Positions 27,498 to 35,568 of a stretch of DNA of 45,864 nt are shown piece by piece; position 1 is the first letter of the stretch; the number at the start of each line of letters is the position of its first letter. A model generated the notes under the pieces. That model made no database searches. It saw only the letters and a list, made by a program, of their open reading frames with translations, and was not told the DNA's origin. A program made the translations under genes and the position numbers. The DNA comes from Actinomadura darangshiensis (GTDB lineage: Bacteria; Actinomycetota; Actinomycetes; Streptosporangiales; Streptosporangiaceae), in NCBI RefSeq assembly GCF_004349235.1, contig NZ_SMKY01000038.1, positions 1 through 45,864 on the forward strand, read 5' to 3'.

Positions 27498-28922
27498 GTG
27501 ACCGACCTTCATCTTTCCCTCGACCGGTCCGCCGGGCGGCTCGCGGCGCAGATCGCCGCCGGGTTCCGCGCGGGCGTGCGGTCCGGCCGGCTGACCGCCG
27601 GGACCCGGCTGCCGTCCAGCCGCGACCTGGCGCGCGACCTGGACGTCTCCCGCGGCGTCGTCGTCACCGCCTACGAGCAGCTCACCGCCGAGGGCTTCCT
27701 GATCGCCCGGCGCGGCGACGGCACCCGCATCGCGCCGCTGGCCCGCCCCGACGACGAGGCGGCGCCGGTGCCCCGCGCGCCCGCCGCGTCCGGTCCGGCC
27801 GAGCCCGAGCGGGAACCGGAGGTCCGGTACGACCTGTGGCCGAGCAAGCCCGACCTGTCGGCGTTCCCCCGGGAGCGCTGGATCTCCGCCGCCCGCGCCG
27901 CGCTGCGCGCCCTGCCGCACGACGCGCTCGCCTACCCCGACCCCGCCGGCGTCCAGGACCTGCGCGCCGAGCTGGCGTCCTACCTCGGCCGGGTCCGCGC
28001 CGCGCACGCCGACCCCGGCCGCGTCGTGATCATGAACGGGGTGGCGCACGGCCTGTCGGCCCTGCTCCGGCTGGTGCGCGACCGCGGCGACGCGGTGCTC
28101 GCCGTCGAGGACCCCACCAGCGAGCGGCAGCTGCCGATGCTGGCGGCCGCCGGGCTGCGGGTCGCCCGCGTCCCGGTGGACGGCGAGGGCCTGGACGTGG
28201 CGGCGCTCGCCCGCACCGGGGCCCGGGCCGTCCTCGTCACGCCCGCGCACCAGTACCCGACCGGCGTCGTGCTGTCCGCGGCCCGCCGCGCCGAGCTGAT
28301 CGCCTGGGCGCGCGGCGTGGACGGCCTGATCCTGGAGGACGACTACGACGCCGAGTTCCGCTACGACCGCGACCCGGTCGGCTGCCTCCAGGGCGTCGAC
28401 CCCGACCGGGTCGTCCTCCTCGGCTCGGTCAGCAAGTCCCTCGCGCCCGCGCTCCGCCTCGGCTGGGCCGTCGCGGCGCCGTCCATCGCCGAGCGGCTGC
28501 GCGAGCACCGCGTCAACACCGACCTGGGCGCACCCGTCCTGGAGCAGTACGCGCTCACCGAGTTCCTCCGCGGCGGCGGCTACGACCGGCATCTGCGCAC
28601 CATGCGGCGCCGCTACCGGGCACGCCGCGACGCCCTCACCGAAGCGCTCGCCGACCACATGCCCGGCGCGATGGTTCGCGGCGTCTCAGCGGGCATCCAC
28701 CTCTATGTGGAACTGCCCGCCGGATGCGACGAGGACGACGTGGTGGCCCGCGCGGCCGAGGCCGGCGTGTCGGTCGCGGGCGCCCGCGGCATGTGGTCGC
28801 CGGGGCGCGCCGCGACGGCGCCGCCCGCACTCGTCCTCGGCTACGCCAGGCTCCCCGAGCCCCACCTGGTCAAAGCGGCGCAACTGCTGGGTCAAGCGGT
28901 TACCCACGGTGCCGGAGGGTAG
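27498..28922 (+). CDS. MocR-type transcriptional regulator (GntR HTH + aminotransferase-like domain)
   Basis: A 474-aa protein. The GntR winged helix (about residues 5-75) includes GTRLPSSRDLARDLDVSRGVVVTAYEQL in part. The class I aminotransferase fold includes the PLP-lysine motif LLGSVSKSLAPALRLGW and DDYDAEFRYD. MocR regulators sense PLP or amino compounds and often control divergent transporters. The start is uncertain: GTG 27498 fits the domain and a -10 at 27452, while GTG 27462 would add 12 residues. Neither has a good Shine-Dalgarno. Confidence 0.9.
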   Translation: MTDLHLSLDRSAGRLAAQIAAGFRAGVRSGRLTAGTRLPSSRDLARDLDVSRGVVVTAYEQLTAEGFLIARRGDGTRIAPLARPDDEAAPVPRAPAASGPAEPEREPEVRYDLWPSKPDLSAFPRERWISAARAALRALPHDALAYPDPAGVQDLRAELASYLGRVRAAHADPGRVVIMNGVAHGLSALLRLVRDRGDAVLAVEDPTSERQLPMLAAAGLRVARVPVDGEGLDVAALARTGARAVLVTPAHQYPTGVVLSAARRAELIAWARGVDGLILEDDYDAEFRYDRDPVGCLQGVDPDRVVLLGSVSKSLAPALRLGWAVAAPSIAERLREHRVNTDLGAPVLEQYALTEFLRGGGYDRHLRTMRRRYRARRDALTEALADHMPGAMVRGVSAGIHLYVELPAGCDEDDVVARAAEAGVSVAGARGMWSPGRAATAPPALVLGYARLPEPHLVKAAQLLGQAVTHGAGG

Positions 28923-28951
28923 GACCAGCATCCCTGGTGTAGGAGGTATGG

Positions 28952-29185
28952 ATGAGTCTGGAAGAGGCCGCGCGGCAGCTGAAGATGGCGGGCCACGACG
29001 CGCAGGTGGCCTTCGACTGCGTGGGCTTGGGCGACCTCGAACGGGCACAGGAGCACGCACTGACCCTCCGAGCCGCGGCCGACGCCGCCGAAGTGGCCCT
29101 CAGCCGCGCCCTGCAGGACATGACCCCCGACCAAGCCCAAGCCGAAGGAGAACGAGCCGTCAAGGCCCTGGAGGACGTCGTCTGA
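28952..29185 (+). CDS. small alpha-helical hypothetical protein
   Basis: A 77-aa, Ala/Glu/Leu-rich acidic protein, predicted to be two or three helices without transmembrane segments (EEAARQLKMAGHDAQVAF, LERAQEHALTLRAAADAAE, SRALQDM). A strong AGGAGG lies 7 nt before the ATG, which supports a real gene. It follows the MocR gene by 29 bp and ends 2 bp from the convergent MFS stop. The function is unknown. Confidence 0.75.
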   Translation: MSLEEAARQLKMAGHDAQVAFDCVGLGDLERAQEHALTLRAAADAAEVALSRALQDMTPDQAQAEGERAVKALEDVV

Positions 29186-29187
29186 AC

Positions 29188-30417
29188 CTAGGCCACCGGG
29201 CGTTCCATCGCAGGGGCGTCCGGTTGTCCGCCTTTGACTGGGGCGGGATGGAAGCCCTTGGCCGTCATGAAGACGACCACGATCAAGGCGGCCGGGACGA
29301 TGAAGGCTATGCGGAGGCCGTGGTCGGCGCTCAGCGGCGCTATGGCGCCCACCACGGCGGCGCCCAGGACGAAGCCGACGTAGTTGAAGATGTTCACGCG
29401 GGAGACGGCGACGCCCAGGCCGGTCGGGTCGACGCTTCCGGCGGCGGAGAAGCAGACCGGGGCGATCACGCTGAGGCCGAGGCCGGCGACCGCGAACGCG
29501 GCGATGGCGAAGGCCGCGTTGGGCGCGGCGACCACGCCGAACATGCCGACGATGCCGACCAGCCCGCCGATCCGGACGACCTGGACGGCGCCCGAGCGGC
29601 GGACGGCGAGGTCGGCCACGGCCCGGCTGACCACCATCGTGACCTGGTAGGCGACGTAGCCGAGCGGCGCGACCCAGTCGCTCGCGGACAGTTCGTCGTC
29701 CAGGTACTTGGCGCCGTAGCTGGAGATCGCCGAGTCGGCGAGGTAGGCGACCGCCATCGCGGCGCCCACGATGAGGATCGGGCGCCACGGCACGCTGCGC
29801 CCGGCCGCCTTCAGCTCCTCGGCGGTCGGCCCGTCCCCCTCCTCGGCGCGGCGGTAGAGGCGGTGGCCGGTGGCCAGCGAGGCGGCGATGCCGACGGCCG
29901 CGGCGATGGCGAAGCCGGTGAACAGCGACAGGTCGAGCTTGTTGGTGAGGGACGCCCAGAGCCCGCCGAGGATCCCGGCGACGCTCCACACCGCGTAGAA
30001 GCCGGTGATCAGGCTGATGCCGTAGCGGCGCTCGACGGCGATCGCCTGCGCGTTCATCGACGCGTCCACGGCGCCGACGAACAGCCCGAACAGCGCGACC
30101 GCGGCGTAGAGCGCGATGTCGTTGTCGCCGGTGAGGCCGATCAGCGCGAACGTGGCGGCCAGCGCGGGCTGGGAGACGCGCAGCACCGGGCCGCTGCCGA
30201 GCCGCCGGAACAGGGCGCCGGACGTGACGCTCCCCACCCCGGCGACCAGCGGCACCATCAGCAGGACCAGCGAGAGCGTGGCGTCGCTCAGGTGGTGCGC
30301 GTCCTGCATCTGCGGCACCTGCGTCACCAGCGAGGCGAAGCACAGCCCCTGAACGGCGAACGCGGTGTACACGGCGAATCGGGCCTCGCGGTCCCGCGCG
30401 GTGGTGCCCTGGCTCAT
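29188..30417 (-). CDS. MFS transporter, 12-TMS
   Basis: A 409-aa major facilitator of the small-molecule/YbjJ-like type. It has about twelve hydrophobic helices in two halves joined by a cytosolic loop (RRAEEGDGPTAEELKAAGRS). The GALFRRLGSGPVLR segment stands where motif A is expected. The substrate is unknown. A GAGAGG/CGGAG stretch precedes the ATG. It may be the last gene of a transcript with the ABC pair, 73 bp upstream. Confidence 0.85.
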   Translation of the reverse strand: MSQGTTARDREARFAVYTAFAVQGLCFASLVTQVPQMQDAHHLSDATLSLVLLMVPLVAGVGSVTSGALFRRLGSGPVLRVSQPALAATFALIGLTGDNDIALYAAVALFGLFVGAVDASMNAQAIAVERRYGISLITGFYAVWSVAGILGGLWASLTNKLDLSLFTGFAIAAAVGIAASLATGHRLYRRAEEGDGPTAEELKAAGRSVPWRPILIVGAAMAVAYLADSAISSYGAKYLDDELSASDWVAPLGYVAYQVTMVVSRAVADLAVRRSGAVQVVRIGGLVGIVGMFGVVAAPNAAFAIAAFAVAGLGLSVIAPVCFSAAGSVDPTGLGVAVSRVNIFNYVGFVLGAAVVGAIAPLSADHGLRIAFIVPAALIVVVFMTAKGFHPAPVKGGQPDAPAMERPVA

Positions 30418-30490
30418 GCGGCTCCGGCCTCTCTGAGCTGCGCAATGTGAAGAAAGTTCGCGTCAGCGTAGGGACAGGGTACGCCGCCGG

Positions 30491-31288
30491 TCAATCGATG
30501 AGGCGGCCCCGCATCCCGCGGACGGCGATCAGCCACATCAGCCCGGCGAACACCACCAGCCCGGCCAGGTGCCCGAGGTCGGCCAGCGGTTGCAGGCCGA
30601 ACACGCAGTCCCTGACCAGCTGCACGCAGTGGTAAAGCGGGTTGAAGTAGGAGACCGCCTGCGCCCAGCCGGGCAGCGACCCGATGGGGAAGAACGTCCC
30701 GGCGATCAGGAACAGCGGCGTCACCACGCCGGTGATCACGTAGTCGAACGAGTTGATCGACGGCACCACCGAGGACGTCCACATCCCGAACAGGCCGAAG
30801 CCGAGCGCGGTGAAGAACGTCACGAACGGCACCAGCAGCATCCCGAACGCCGGGTCGAGGCCGAAGAACATGCCGACGACGATCGGGGTGCACGAGTACA
30901 CCGCCGACTTGGCCGCGATCCACAGCGCCTCGGCCGTCACCAGTTCGTGGACGTCGACGGGCGCGGCGAGCATCCCGTCGTAGGTGTGCTGGAACACGCG
31001 CCTGATGTAGCCGTTGAACATCCCCGGGAAGACCGAGGTGAACAGCGCGGCCGTGCCGACGACGCCGGTCGCGACGAAGTCCAGGTACCGGAAGTCGCCG
31101 ATGACCGCGACCATCGAGCCGAACCCGTAGCCGAACGCCAGCAGGAAGAACGTCGGCTCCACCATCGAGGCGAACGACTGCGACTTCCAGTACCGCTTGT
31201 ACAGGGCCAGCTCATGCCGCCAGATGCCCCGCACCGGGGCCATCTCGAACCGGCGCAGCCGAGGCGCCCGCTCCGCCTGGACGGTCAT
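30491..31288 (-). CDS. ABC-2 type transporter permease
   Basis: A 265-aa permease with six predicted helices. It contains the ABC-2 C-terminal signature region PLFLIAGTFFPIGSLPGWAQAVSYFNPLYH. The start overlaps the ATPase stop by 4 bp (ATGA), so the two subunits are co-translated. The pair matches the NodIJ/DrrAB type of exporter, acting on lipophilic drugs or polysaccharide/lipid substrates. Confidence 0.92.
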   Translation of the reverse strand: MTVQAERAPRLRRFEMAPVRGIWRHELALYKRYWKSQSFASMVEPTFFLLAFGYGFGSMVAVIGDFRYLDFVATGVVGTAALFTSVFPGMFNGYIRRVFQHTYDGMLAAPVDVHELVTAEALWIAAKSAVYSCTPIVVGMFFGLDPAFGMLLVPFVTFFTALGFGLFGMWTSSVVPSINSFDYVITGVVTPLFLIAGTFFPIGSLPGWAQAVSYFNPLYHCVQLVRDCVFGLQPLADLGHLAGLVVFAGLMWLIAVRGMRGRLID

Positions 31289-32238
31289 TCGACACGCTCC
31301 CCGGTCAGAATCACGAACACGTCCTCAAGGTTGGAGGCGCGGCGGACGCCGTCCGGGCCCAGCTCGTCCTCCAGGGAGGGGGCGATCGTCTCGGCCTTCA
31401 GCACCGACACCGACGGCCCCGTGCGCCGCGTCGGGAGCCCGGCGCCCCTGGCCACCCGCTCGACCTCGCTGAGCCGGTCGGGCGGCCCGTAGTGCTCGAC
31501 GACCCGCTCGCCCGCGTACTCGGCGACCAGCTCCGGCGGCGAGCCCCGCGCGATCACCTTGCCGTGCGACATCAGCGCGCACTCGTCGGCGAGGCGCTCC
31601 GCCTCCTCGATGTAGTGCGTCGACATCAGCACGGTCGTGCCGCCGGCGCGCAGCCCGTCGATCAGCCCCCACAGCTCCGCCCGCACCTGCGGGTCGAGGC
31701 CGACGGTCGGCTCGTCCAGCAGGACGAGGGCGGGGCTGTGCACCAGCCCGCGCGCGATCAGCAGCCGCCGCCGCATGCCGCCGGACAGGTCGTCGACCTT
31801 GGTCAGCTGCCGCCCGGTCAGGTGCGCGATCTCCAGCGCGTCGTCGACCGCCTTGCGCCGCTCCTTGCGCGGCACCCGGTACAGGTGCGCGAACACCTCC
31901 AGGTTCTCGCGGGCGGTCAGCTCCTCGTCGAGGTTGTCCTGCTGCGGGACGACCCCCATCGCGGCCCGCGCGCGCTTGGAGTCGCGTGGAACCTCGAAGC
32001 CGAGCACGTGGATGCTGCCCTCGGTGGCGATCGCCTGGGCGGTCAGCATCTTCATCGTGGTCGACTTCCCGGCCCCGTTCGGGCCGAGCAGCCCCAGGCA
32101 GACCCCGGAGGGGACTTCGAGGTCGAGCCCGTCCACGGCGGTGAAGTCGCCGAAGCGCTTCACGACGCCGCGCAGGCTGATCGCGGCCGCTCCGGTGCCC
32201 TTCCGGGCAGCCGCGATCTGGGGACGTTGCAAGGTCAT
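31285..32238 (-). CDS. ABC transporter ATP-binding protein (DrrA/NodI type)
   Basis: A 317-aa ATPase: Walker A LGPNGAGKSTTMKML (about residue 50), Q-loop VVPQQDNLD, signature LSGGMRRRLLIARGL, Walker B ALVLLDEPTVGLDP, and the switch His in VLMSTHYIEEAERL. The C-terminal extension of about 80 aa is typical of DrrA-type subunits. It is operonic with the permease. An AAGG sits close to the ATG. Confidence 0.93.
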   Translation of the reverse strand: MTLQRPQIAAARKGTGAAAISLRGVVKRFGDFTAVDGLDLEVPSGVCLGLLGPNGAGKSTTMKMLTAQAIATEGSIHVLGFEVPRDSKRARAAMGVVPQQDNLDEELTARENLEVFAHLYRVPRKERRKAVDDALEIAHLTGRQLTKVDDLSGGMRRRLLIARGLVHSPALVLLDEPTVGLDPQVRAELWGLIDGLRAGGTTVLMSTHYIEEAERLADECALMSHGKVIARGSPPELVAEYAGERVVEHYGPPDRLSEVERVARGAGLPTRRTGPSVSVLKAETIAPSLEDELGPDGVRRASNLEDVFVILTGERVE

Positions 32239-32320
32239 ACCTTCACACTAGGAAATTCAGGCGACAAAACCCCACCGGTTTTCTCGCGGCCCTGTCCGGG
32301 GCGGAGGCTAATCTCTACCT

Positions 32321-32932
32321 GTGGACGTCCCCCAACGACCGGCCGGCGAAAAGGTCACCCGCGTGCGCGACCTGCGCGCGTCCGACGCCGACCGGGAACG
32401 CGTCGCCGCCGTCCTGGGCGAGGCCGTCGCGGACGGGCGGCTCACCATGGAGGAGCACTCCGAGCGCACCACCCGCGCGTACGCCGCCCGCACCCTGGGC
32501 GAGCTCACCGGCCTCACCGGCGACCTCATCCCCGAGGAGGCGCAGCCGATCCTCGTGGACGACCGGCCCGTCTCGGTGTTCTTCGGCCGCACCCGCCGCG
32601 ACGGGCGCTGGGTCGTCCCGGTCAAGCTCCCGCTCCTCGCCCTGTTCGGGACGGTCGAGCTGGATCTGCGCGAAGCCGTTCTGCAGCGCCGCCACATCGT
32701 GGTCGTCGCGATGGTGCTCGGCGGCCGGATCAGGCTGCTCGTCCCCGAGGGCGTCCGGGTGGACGTCACCGGCCGCACCATCCTCAGCACCCGCGACCTG
32801 CGGGCCCGGCCCGCCTCCGAGGGGCCGACCATCGAGGTGGCCGGCACCATGATCTTCGGTTCGGTGCGGGTGCGCGCCCCGAAGCTCTCCCTGCGCACCC
32901 GCGTCCGCAACCGGCTCGGCCGGGGCCGCTAG
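32321..32932 (+). CDS. DUF1707 protein with LiaF-like C-terminal domain
   Basis: A 203-aa protein. DUF1707 (about residues 14-68) has LRASDADRERVAAVLGEAVADGRLTMEEH in part and ends in GLTGDL. A central basic segment follows, then a LiaF/DUF2154-like beta domain with repeated GxIRL and GTMIFGSVRV turns. DUF1707 proteins are common actinobacterial proteins of unknown function; LiaF-like domains are linked to envelope stress sensing. No Shine-Dalgarno is present. TAATCT ends 6 nt before the GTG, so a leaderless transcript is likely. It is divergent from the ABC ATPase. Confidence 0.82.
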   Translation: MDVPQRPAGEKVTRVRDLRASDADRERVAAVLGEAVADGRLTMEEHSERTTRAYAARTLGELTGLTGDLIPEEAQPILVDDRPVSVFFGRTRRDGRWVVPVKLPLLALFGTVELDLREAVLQRRHIVVVAMVLGGRIRLLVPEGVRVDVTGRTILSTRDLRARPASEGPTIEVAGTMIFGSVRVRAPKLSLRTRVRNRLGRGR

Positions 32933-32956
32933 ACCGCCGTGTTCAGACCGCCGTGT
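32931..32956. repeat. 14-bp tandem duplication spanning two convergent stop codons
   Basis: AGACCGCCGTGT occurs at 32931-32942 and 32945-32956 (period 14). It covers the DUF1707 stop and the glpX stop. It is probably a recent slippage duplication and would move the 3' end of one of the convergent genes. Confidence 0.6.
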
Positions 32957-33977
32957 CGAAGTTGATCGCGCTGTAGGCGCGCAGCTTGTTCAGCTGGTGC
33001 TCGCTGGAGATCGTCCGGATCGTCCCGCTGCGGGACCGCATGACCAGCGAGTGCGTGACCGCCGTGCCCTTGCTGTAGCGGACGCCGTCGACCAGTTCCC
33101 CGTCGGTGATGCCGGTCGCGGCGAAGAACACGTCGTCGGACGTCACCAGGTCGTCGGTGGTCAGCACCCTGCCCAGCTCGTGGCCGGCCTCGGTCGCCTT
33201 GCGCTTCTCCGCGTCGTCCTGCGGCCACAGGCGGCCCTGGATCACCCCGCCCAGCGCCTTGATCGCGCACGCCGCGAGGATGCCCTCCGGGGTGCCGCCG
33301 ATGCCGATCAGCAGGTCGACGCCGGTGCCCGGCCGGGACGCCATGATCGCGCCGGCCACGTCGCCGTCCATGATGAACTTGATCCGCGCGCCCGCCTCCC
33401 GGACCTCCTTGACGATGCCCTCGTGCCGCGGGCGGTCCAGGATGCAGACCGTCACGTCGTGCGGGGACGAGCCCTTCGCGCGGGCGATCGCGCGGATGTT
33501 GTCGGCGATCGGGCGCTCGATGTCGACGACGTCCGCCGCCTCCGGCCCGGTCACGAGCTTCTCCATGTAGAACACCGCGGACGGGTCGAACATCGACCCG
33601 CGCGGCGCCACCGACAGCACCGCCACCGCGTTGCTCATGCCGAGCGCGGTCAGCCGCGTCCCGTCCACCGGGTCGACCGCGACGTCGCACTCGGCGCCGG
33701 AGCCGTCCCCGACCTCCTCGCCGTTGAACAGCATCGGCGCATGGTCCTTCTCGCCCTCGCCGATCACCACGACGCCCCGCATGGACACCGTGTTGATCAG
33801 CTGGCGCATGGCGTTCACCGCGGCCCCGTCGGCGCCGTTCTTGTCCCCCCGGCCGACCCAGCGGGCCGCGGCCATGGCGGCGGCCTCGGTCACCCGGACC
33901 AGCTCCATCGCGAGGTTGCGGTCCGGTGCCGACGGGTCGGTCGCGAGCGGGGAGGAAACGGTGGTCTCATCGGTCAT
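32943..33977 (-). CDS. glpX: class II fructose-1,6-bisphosphatase
   Basis: A 344-aa GlpX-type gluconeogenic enzyme (family length about 330-345). The metal and substrate sites are [61 protein letters not shown] and [23 protein letters not shown] lies 10-15 nt before the ATG. It corresponds to Rv1099c. A degenerate IS200/IS605 element is inserted about 50 bp upstream of its start, so its promoter may lie partly in the element. Confidence 0.96.
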   Translation of the reverse strand: MTDETTVSSPLATDPSAPDRNLAMELVRVTEAAAMAAARWVGRGDKNGADGAAVNAMRQLINTVSMRGVVVIGEGEKDHAPMLFNGEEVGDGSGAECDVAVDPVDGTRLTALGMSNAVAVLSVAPRGSMFDPSAVFYMEKLVTGPEAADVVDIERPIADNIRAIARAKGSSPHDVTVCILDRPRHEGIVKEVREAGARIKFIMDGDVAGAIMASRPGTGVDLLIGIGGTPEGILAACAIKALGGVIQGRLWPQDDAEKRKATEAGHELGRVLTTDDLVTSDDVFFAATGITDGELVDGVRYSKGTAVTHSLVMRSRSGTIRTISSEHQLNKLRAYSAINFDTAV

Positions 33978-34088
33978 GGCGGGGCAGCCCCTTCGTTCGG
34001 TGAAAGGTGTTCAGCTCGGTCTCTGGCGAAGAACCCCGGTCCATCAGGGCCGGGATGAATTGCTTCGTTGTGTGGCGCGCTAGCGCCG

Positions 34089-34184
34089 CTAGTCCGGACC
34101 TCGTCGGTGAAGGCCCCGCCGGTATTTCGGTGCGAAGACCAAGTGCGCATGCAGGGTGTAGACGATGCTACGGCCCTTGCGCAC
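34089..34184 (-). pseudogene. tnpA (Y1 transposase) N-terminal remnant
   Basis: The 31 codons read VRKGRSIVYTLHAHLVFAPK then YRRG, the characteristic start of IS200/IS605 TnpA. A frameshift follows: the next family residues FTDEVR are encoded in another frame, and TAG arrives at 34091-34089. The HUH motif and catalytic Tyr are gone. Confidence 0.75.
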
Positions 34185-34228
34185 AGCGGAGTCCGACGCT
34201 CATTGCGATTACATAGAGTGATGGTTAA

Positions 34229-35272
34229 GTGACGAGAGTGAAGGTTGTGGTGCAGGTCAAGCTCGTACCGGATGCCGTACAGGTGCGGGCCCTTGAGCGC
34301 ACACTGCGCACGGTCAACCAGTGCGCGAACCGGGTGTCTGCCGGTTCGTTCGAGGCGTACGGGCTCAAGGGATCGGTCAAGGATCTGCGGTCGATGGCCT
34401 ATGGCGATCTCAAGGCCCGTGGTCTGGGCGCGCAGGCGGCGCAGCACGTCATCAAACGCGTGGCCGACGCCTACACCACGCTTCGGGCGAGCATCCGGGC
34501 CGGGAACCTGGGCCCCGAAGGCTGCAAGCGCCGCCGCAAGGCTGAGTCGAAGGAGATCGTGTTCCGCGCCGATGCCGCGCACACCTATGACGACCGGTGC
34601 GTCTCGTGGAACTACGACGCTCAGACTGTATCTATCTGGACGATGGACGGGCGCCTGAAGAATGTCCGCTTCGCCTGCTCGGCCACAGCGCTCAAGCGGC
34701 TCACCCAGTACCGTCGGGGCGAATCGGATCTGATGGTGCGGAACGGGAAGTGGTTCCTGATCGCCACTTGCGAGGTCCCCGAAGCCGAACGATACGAGCC
34801 GAACGACTGGATCGGGGTGGACCGGGGCATCAACAACCTCGCCACCACCAGCGACGGCGACAACCACTGCGGGCGGCGCCTGGACCGCTACCGGCGCCGG
34901 CAGGCCCGCAAGAGAGCCGAGATCCAGGCCAAGAGGACACGCTCGGCCGCGCAGCTGCTGAAAAGGCGCGCGCGCCGGGAGTCCCGGCACGCCACCCACA
35001 CTAACCACAAGATTTCCAAGACCGTCGTTGCTGTCGCCTACAAGGCCCGCCGGGCCGGGGTGCCGTTCATCGAGGTGGATCCGGCCTACACCTCGCAGCG
35101 CTGCCCGCGCTGCGGCCACACCGCCAGGAACAACCGTCCTACGCGGGACCACTTCTGCTGTCGCCGGTGCGGCCTCGCTGGGCCCGCCGACGTCGTCGCC
35201 GGGGTCAACGTGCGCGACCGCGCACGCTCGGCCTGGGTATTCGTCAACATGCCCCCACCGGCCCCCACCTGA
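34229..35272 (+). CDS. TnpB-like protein lacking the RuvC-II segment
   Basis: A 347-aa protein, shorter than the usual 380-410. The RuvC-I Asp is present (WIGVDRGINNLATTSDG), as are the bridging basic helix (RYRRRQARKRAEIQAKRTRSA), the zinc ribbon (CPRCGHTARNN, CCRRCGLAG) and the final Asp (GPADVVAGVNV). At about 35034-35040, however, KISKTVVAVA joins directly to YKARRAGVPFIEVD. About 43 residues that normally carry the second catalytic residue, the RuvC-II Glu, are missing in frame. The product should therefore not cut DNA. It is either a fossil or, less likely, a retained RNA-guided binding protein. The GTG at 34229 or one three codons later may be the start. Confidence 0.8.
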   Translation: MTRVKVVVQVKLVPDAVQVRALERTLRTVNQCANRVSAGSFEAYGLKGSVKDLRSMAYGDLKARGLGAQAAQHVIKRVADAYTTLRASIRAGNLGPEGCKRRRKAESKEIVFRADAAHTYDDRCVSWNYDAQTVSIWTMDGRLKNVRFACSATALKRLTQYRRGESDLMVRNGKWFLIATCEVPEAERYEPNDWIGVDRGINNLATTSDGDNHCGRRLDRYRRRQARKRAEIQAKRTRSAAQLLKRRARRESRHATHTNHKISKTVVAVAYKARRAGVPFIEVDPAYTSQRCPRCGHTARNNRPTRDHFCCRRCGLAGPADVVAGVNVRDRARSAWVFVNMPPPAPT

Positions 35273-35352
35273 GTGGGAACCGGCGATGTGACCCGTGACC
35301 GTCCTGCTGTAGGGGGCAGTCGGGAGCATAAGCAGAGCCCTTCTGGACCGAC

Positions 35353-35387
35353 TCAACTTGCTCGGTCCTTTAGGGCCGAGCAGTTGA
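35353..35387 (+). repeat. right-end hairpin of the degenerate IS element
   Basis: TCAAC, TTGCTCGGTCC, loop TTTA, GGGCCGAGCA, GTTGA form a stem of about 15 bp with one bulge and one G-T pair. It mirrors the left-end hairpin at 34026-34066. The remaining 180 bp up to the TetR gene show no gene, only a possible -10 TAATCT at 35555-35560. Confidence 0.7.
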
Positions 35388-35568
35388 CTTGTGACTCGGA
35401 TTCTCTGCGGATCGGACGCCGGGCCACAAATTGGACCAGACCAGCTCGGTCACGGGCCCTTCCGGCCCCCGGAAACCGGACCGGACGGGCGCGGCGTGGG
35501 CCCGGGAGTTGACGGTGGCACGGGCAAGGGATCGTTTCCCCATGGGAGAGGGCGTAATCTCAGGCGTC

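Larger units (their letters stand above)
34026..35390 (+). mobile_element. degenerate IS200/IS605-family element with divergent tnpA remnant and tnpB
   Basis: The two ends carry near-identical hairpin cores: CCCGGTCC-ATCA-GGGCCGGG at the left (34034-34053, with outer CGAAG/CTTCG) and CTCGGTCC-TTTA-GGGCCGAG at the right (35361-35380, with outer TCAAC/GTTGA). Inside are a fragment of tnpA on the minus strand and tnpB on the plus strand, the divergent IS605 layout. tnpA is ruined, so the copy cannot move on its own. Confidence 0.8.

Noticed and set aside
28892..30445. 517-aa minus-strand ORF overlapping the MFS gene
   Set aside because: It is the out-of-frame shadow of the MFS protein, with Arg/Gly-rich sequence and no helices.
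34229..35272. Calling the truncated TnpB an established TldR repressor
   Set aside because: Known TldRs are defined by conserved context and guides; here IS ends and a broken tnpA remain, so only the loss of the RuvC-II segment is claimed.
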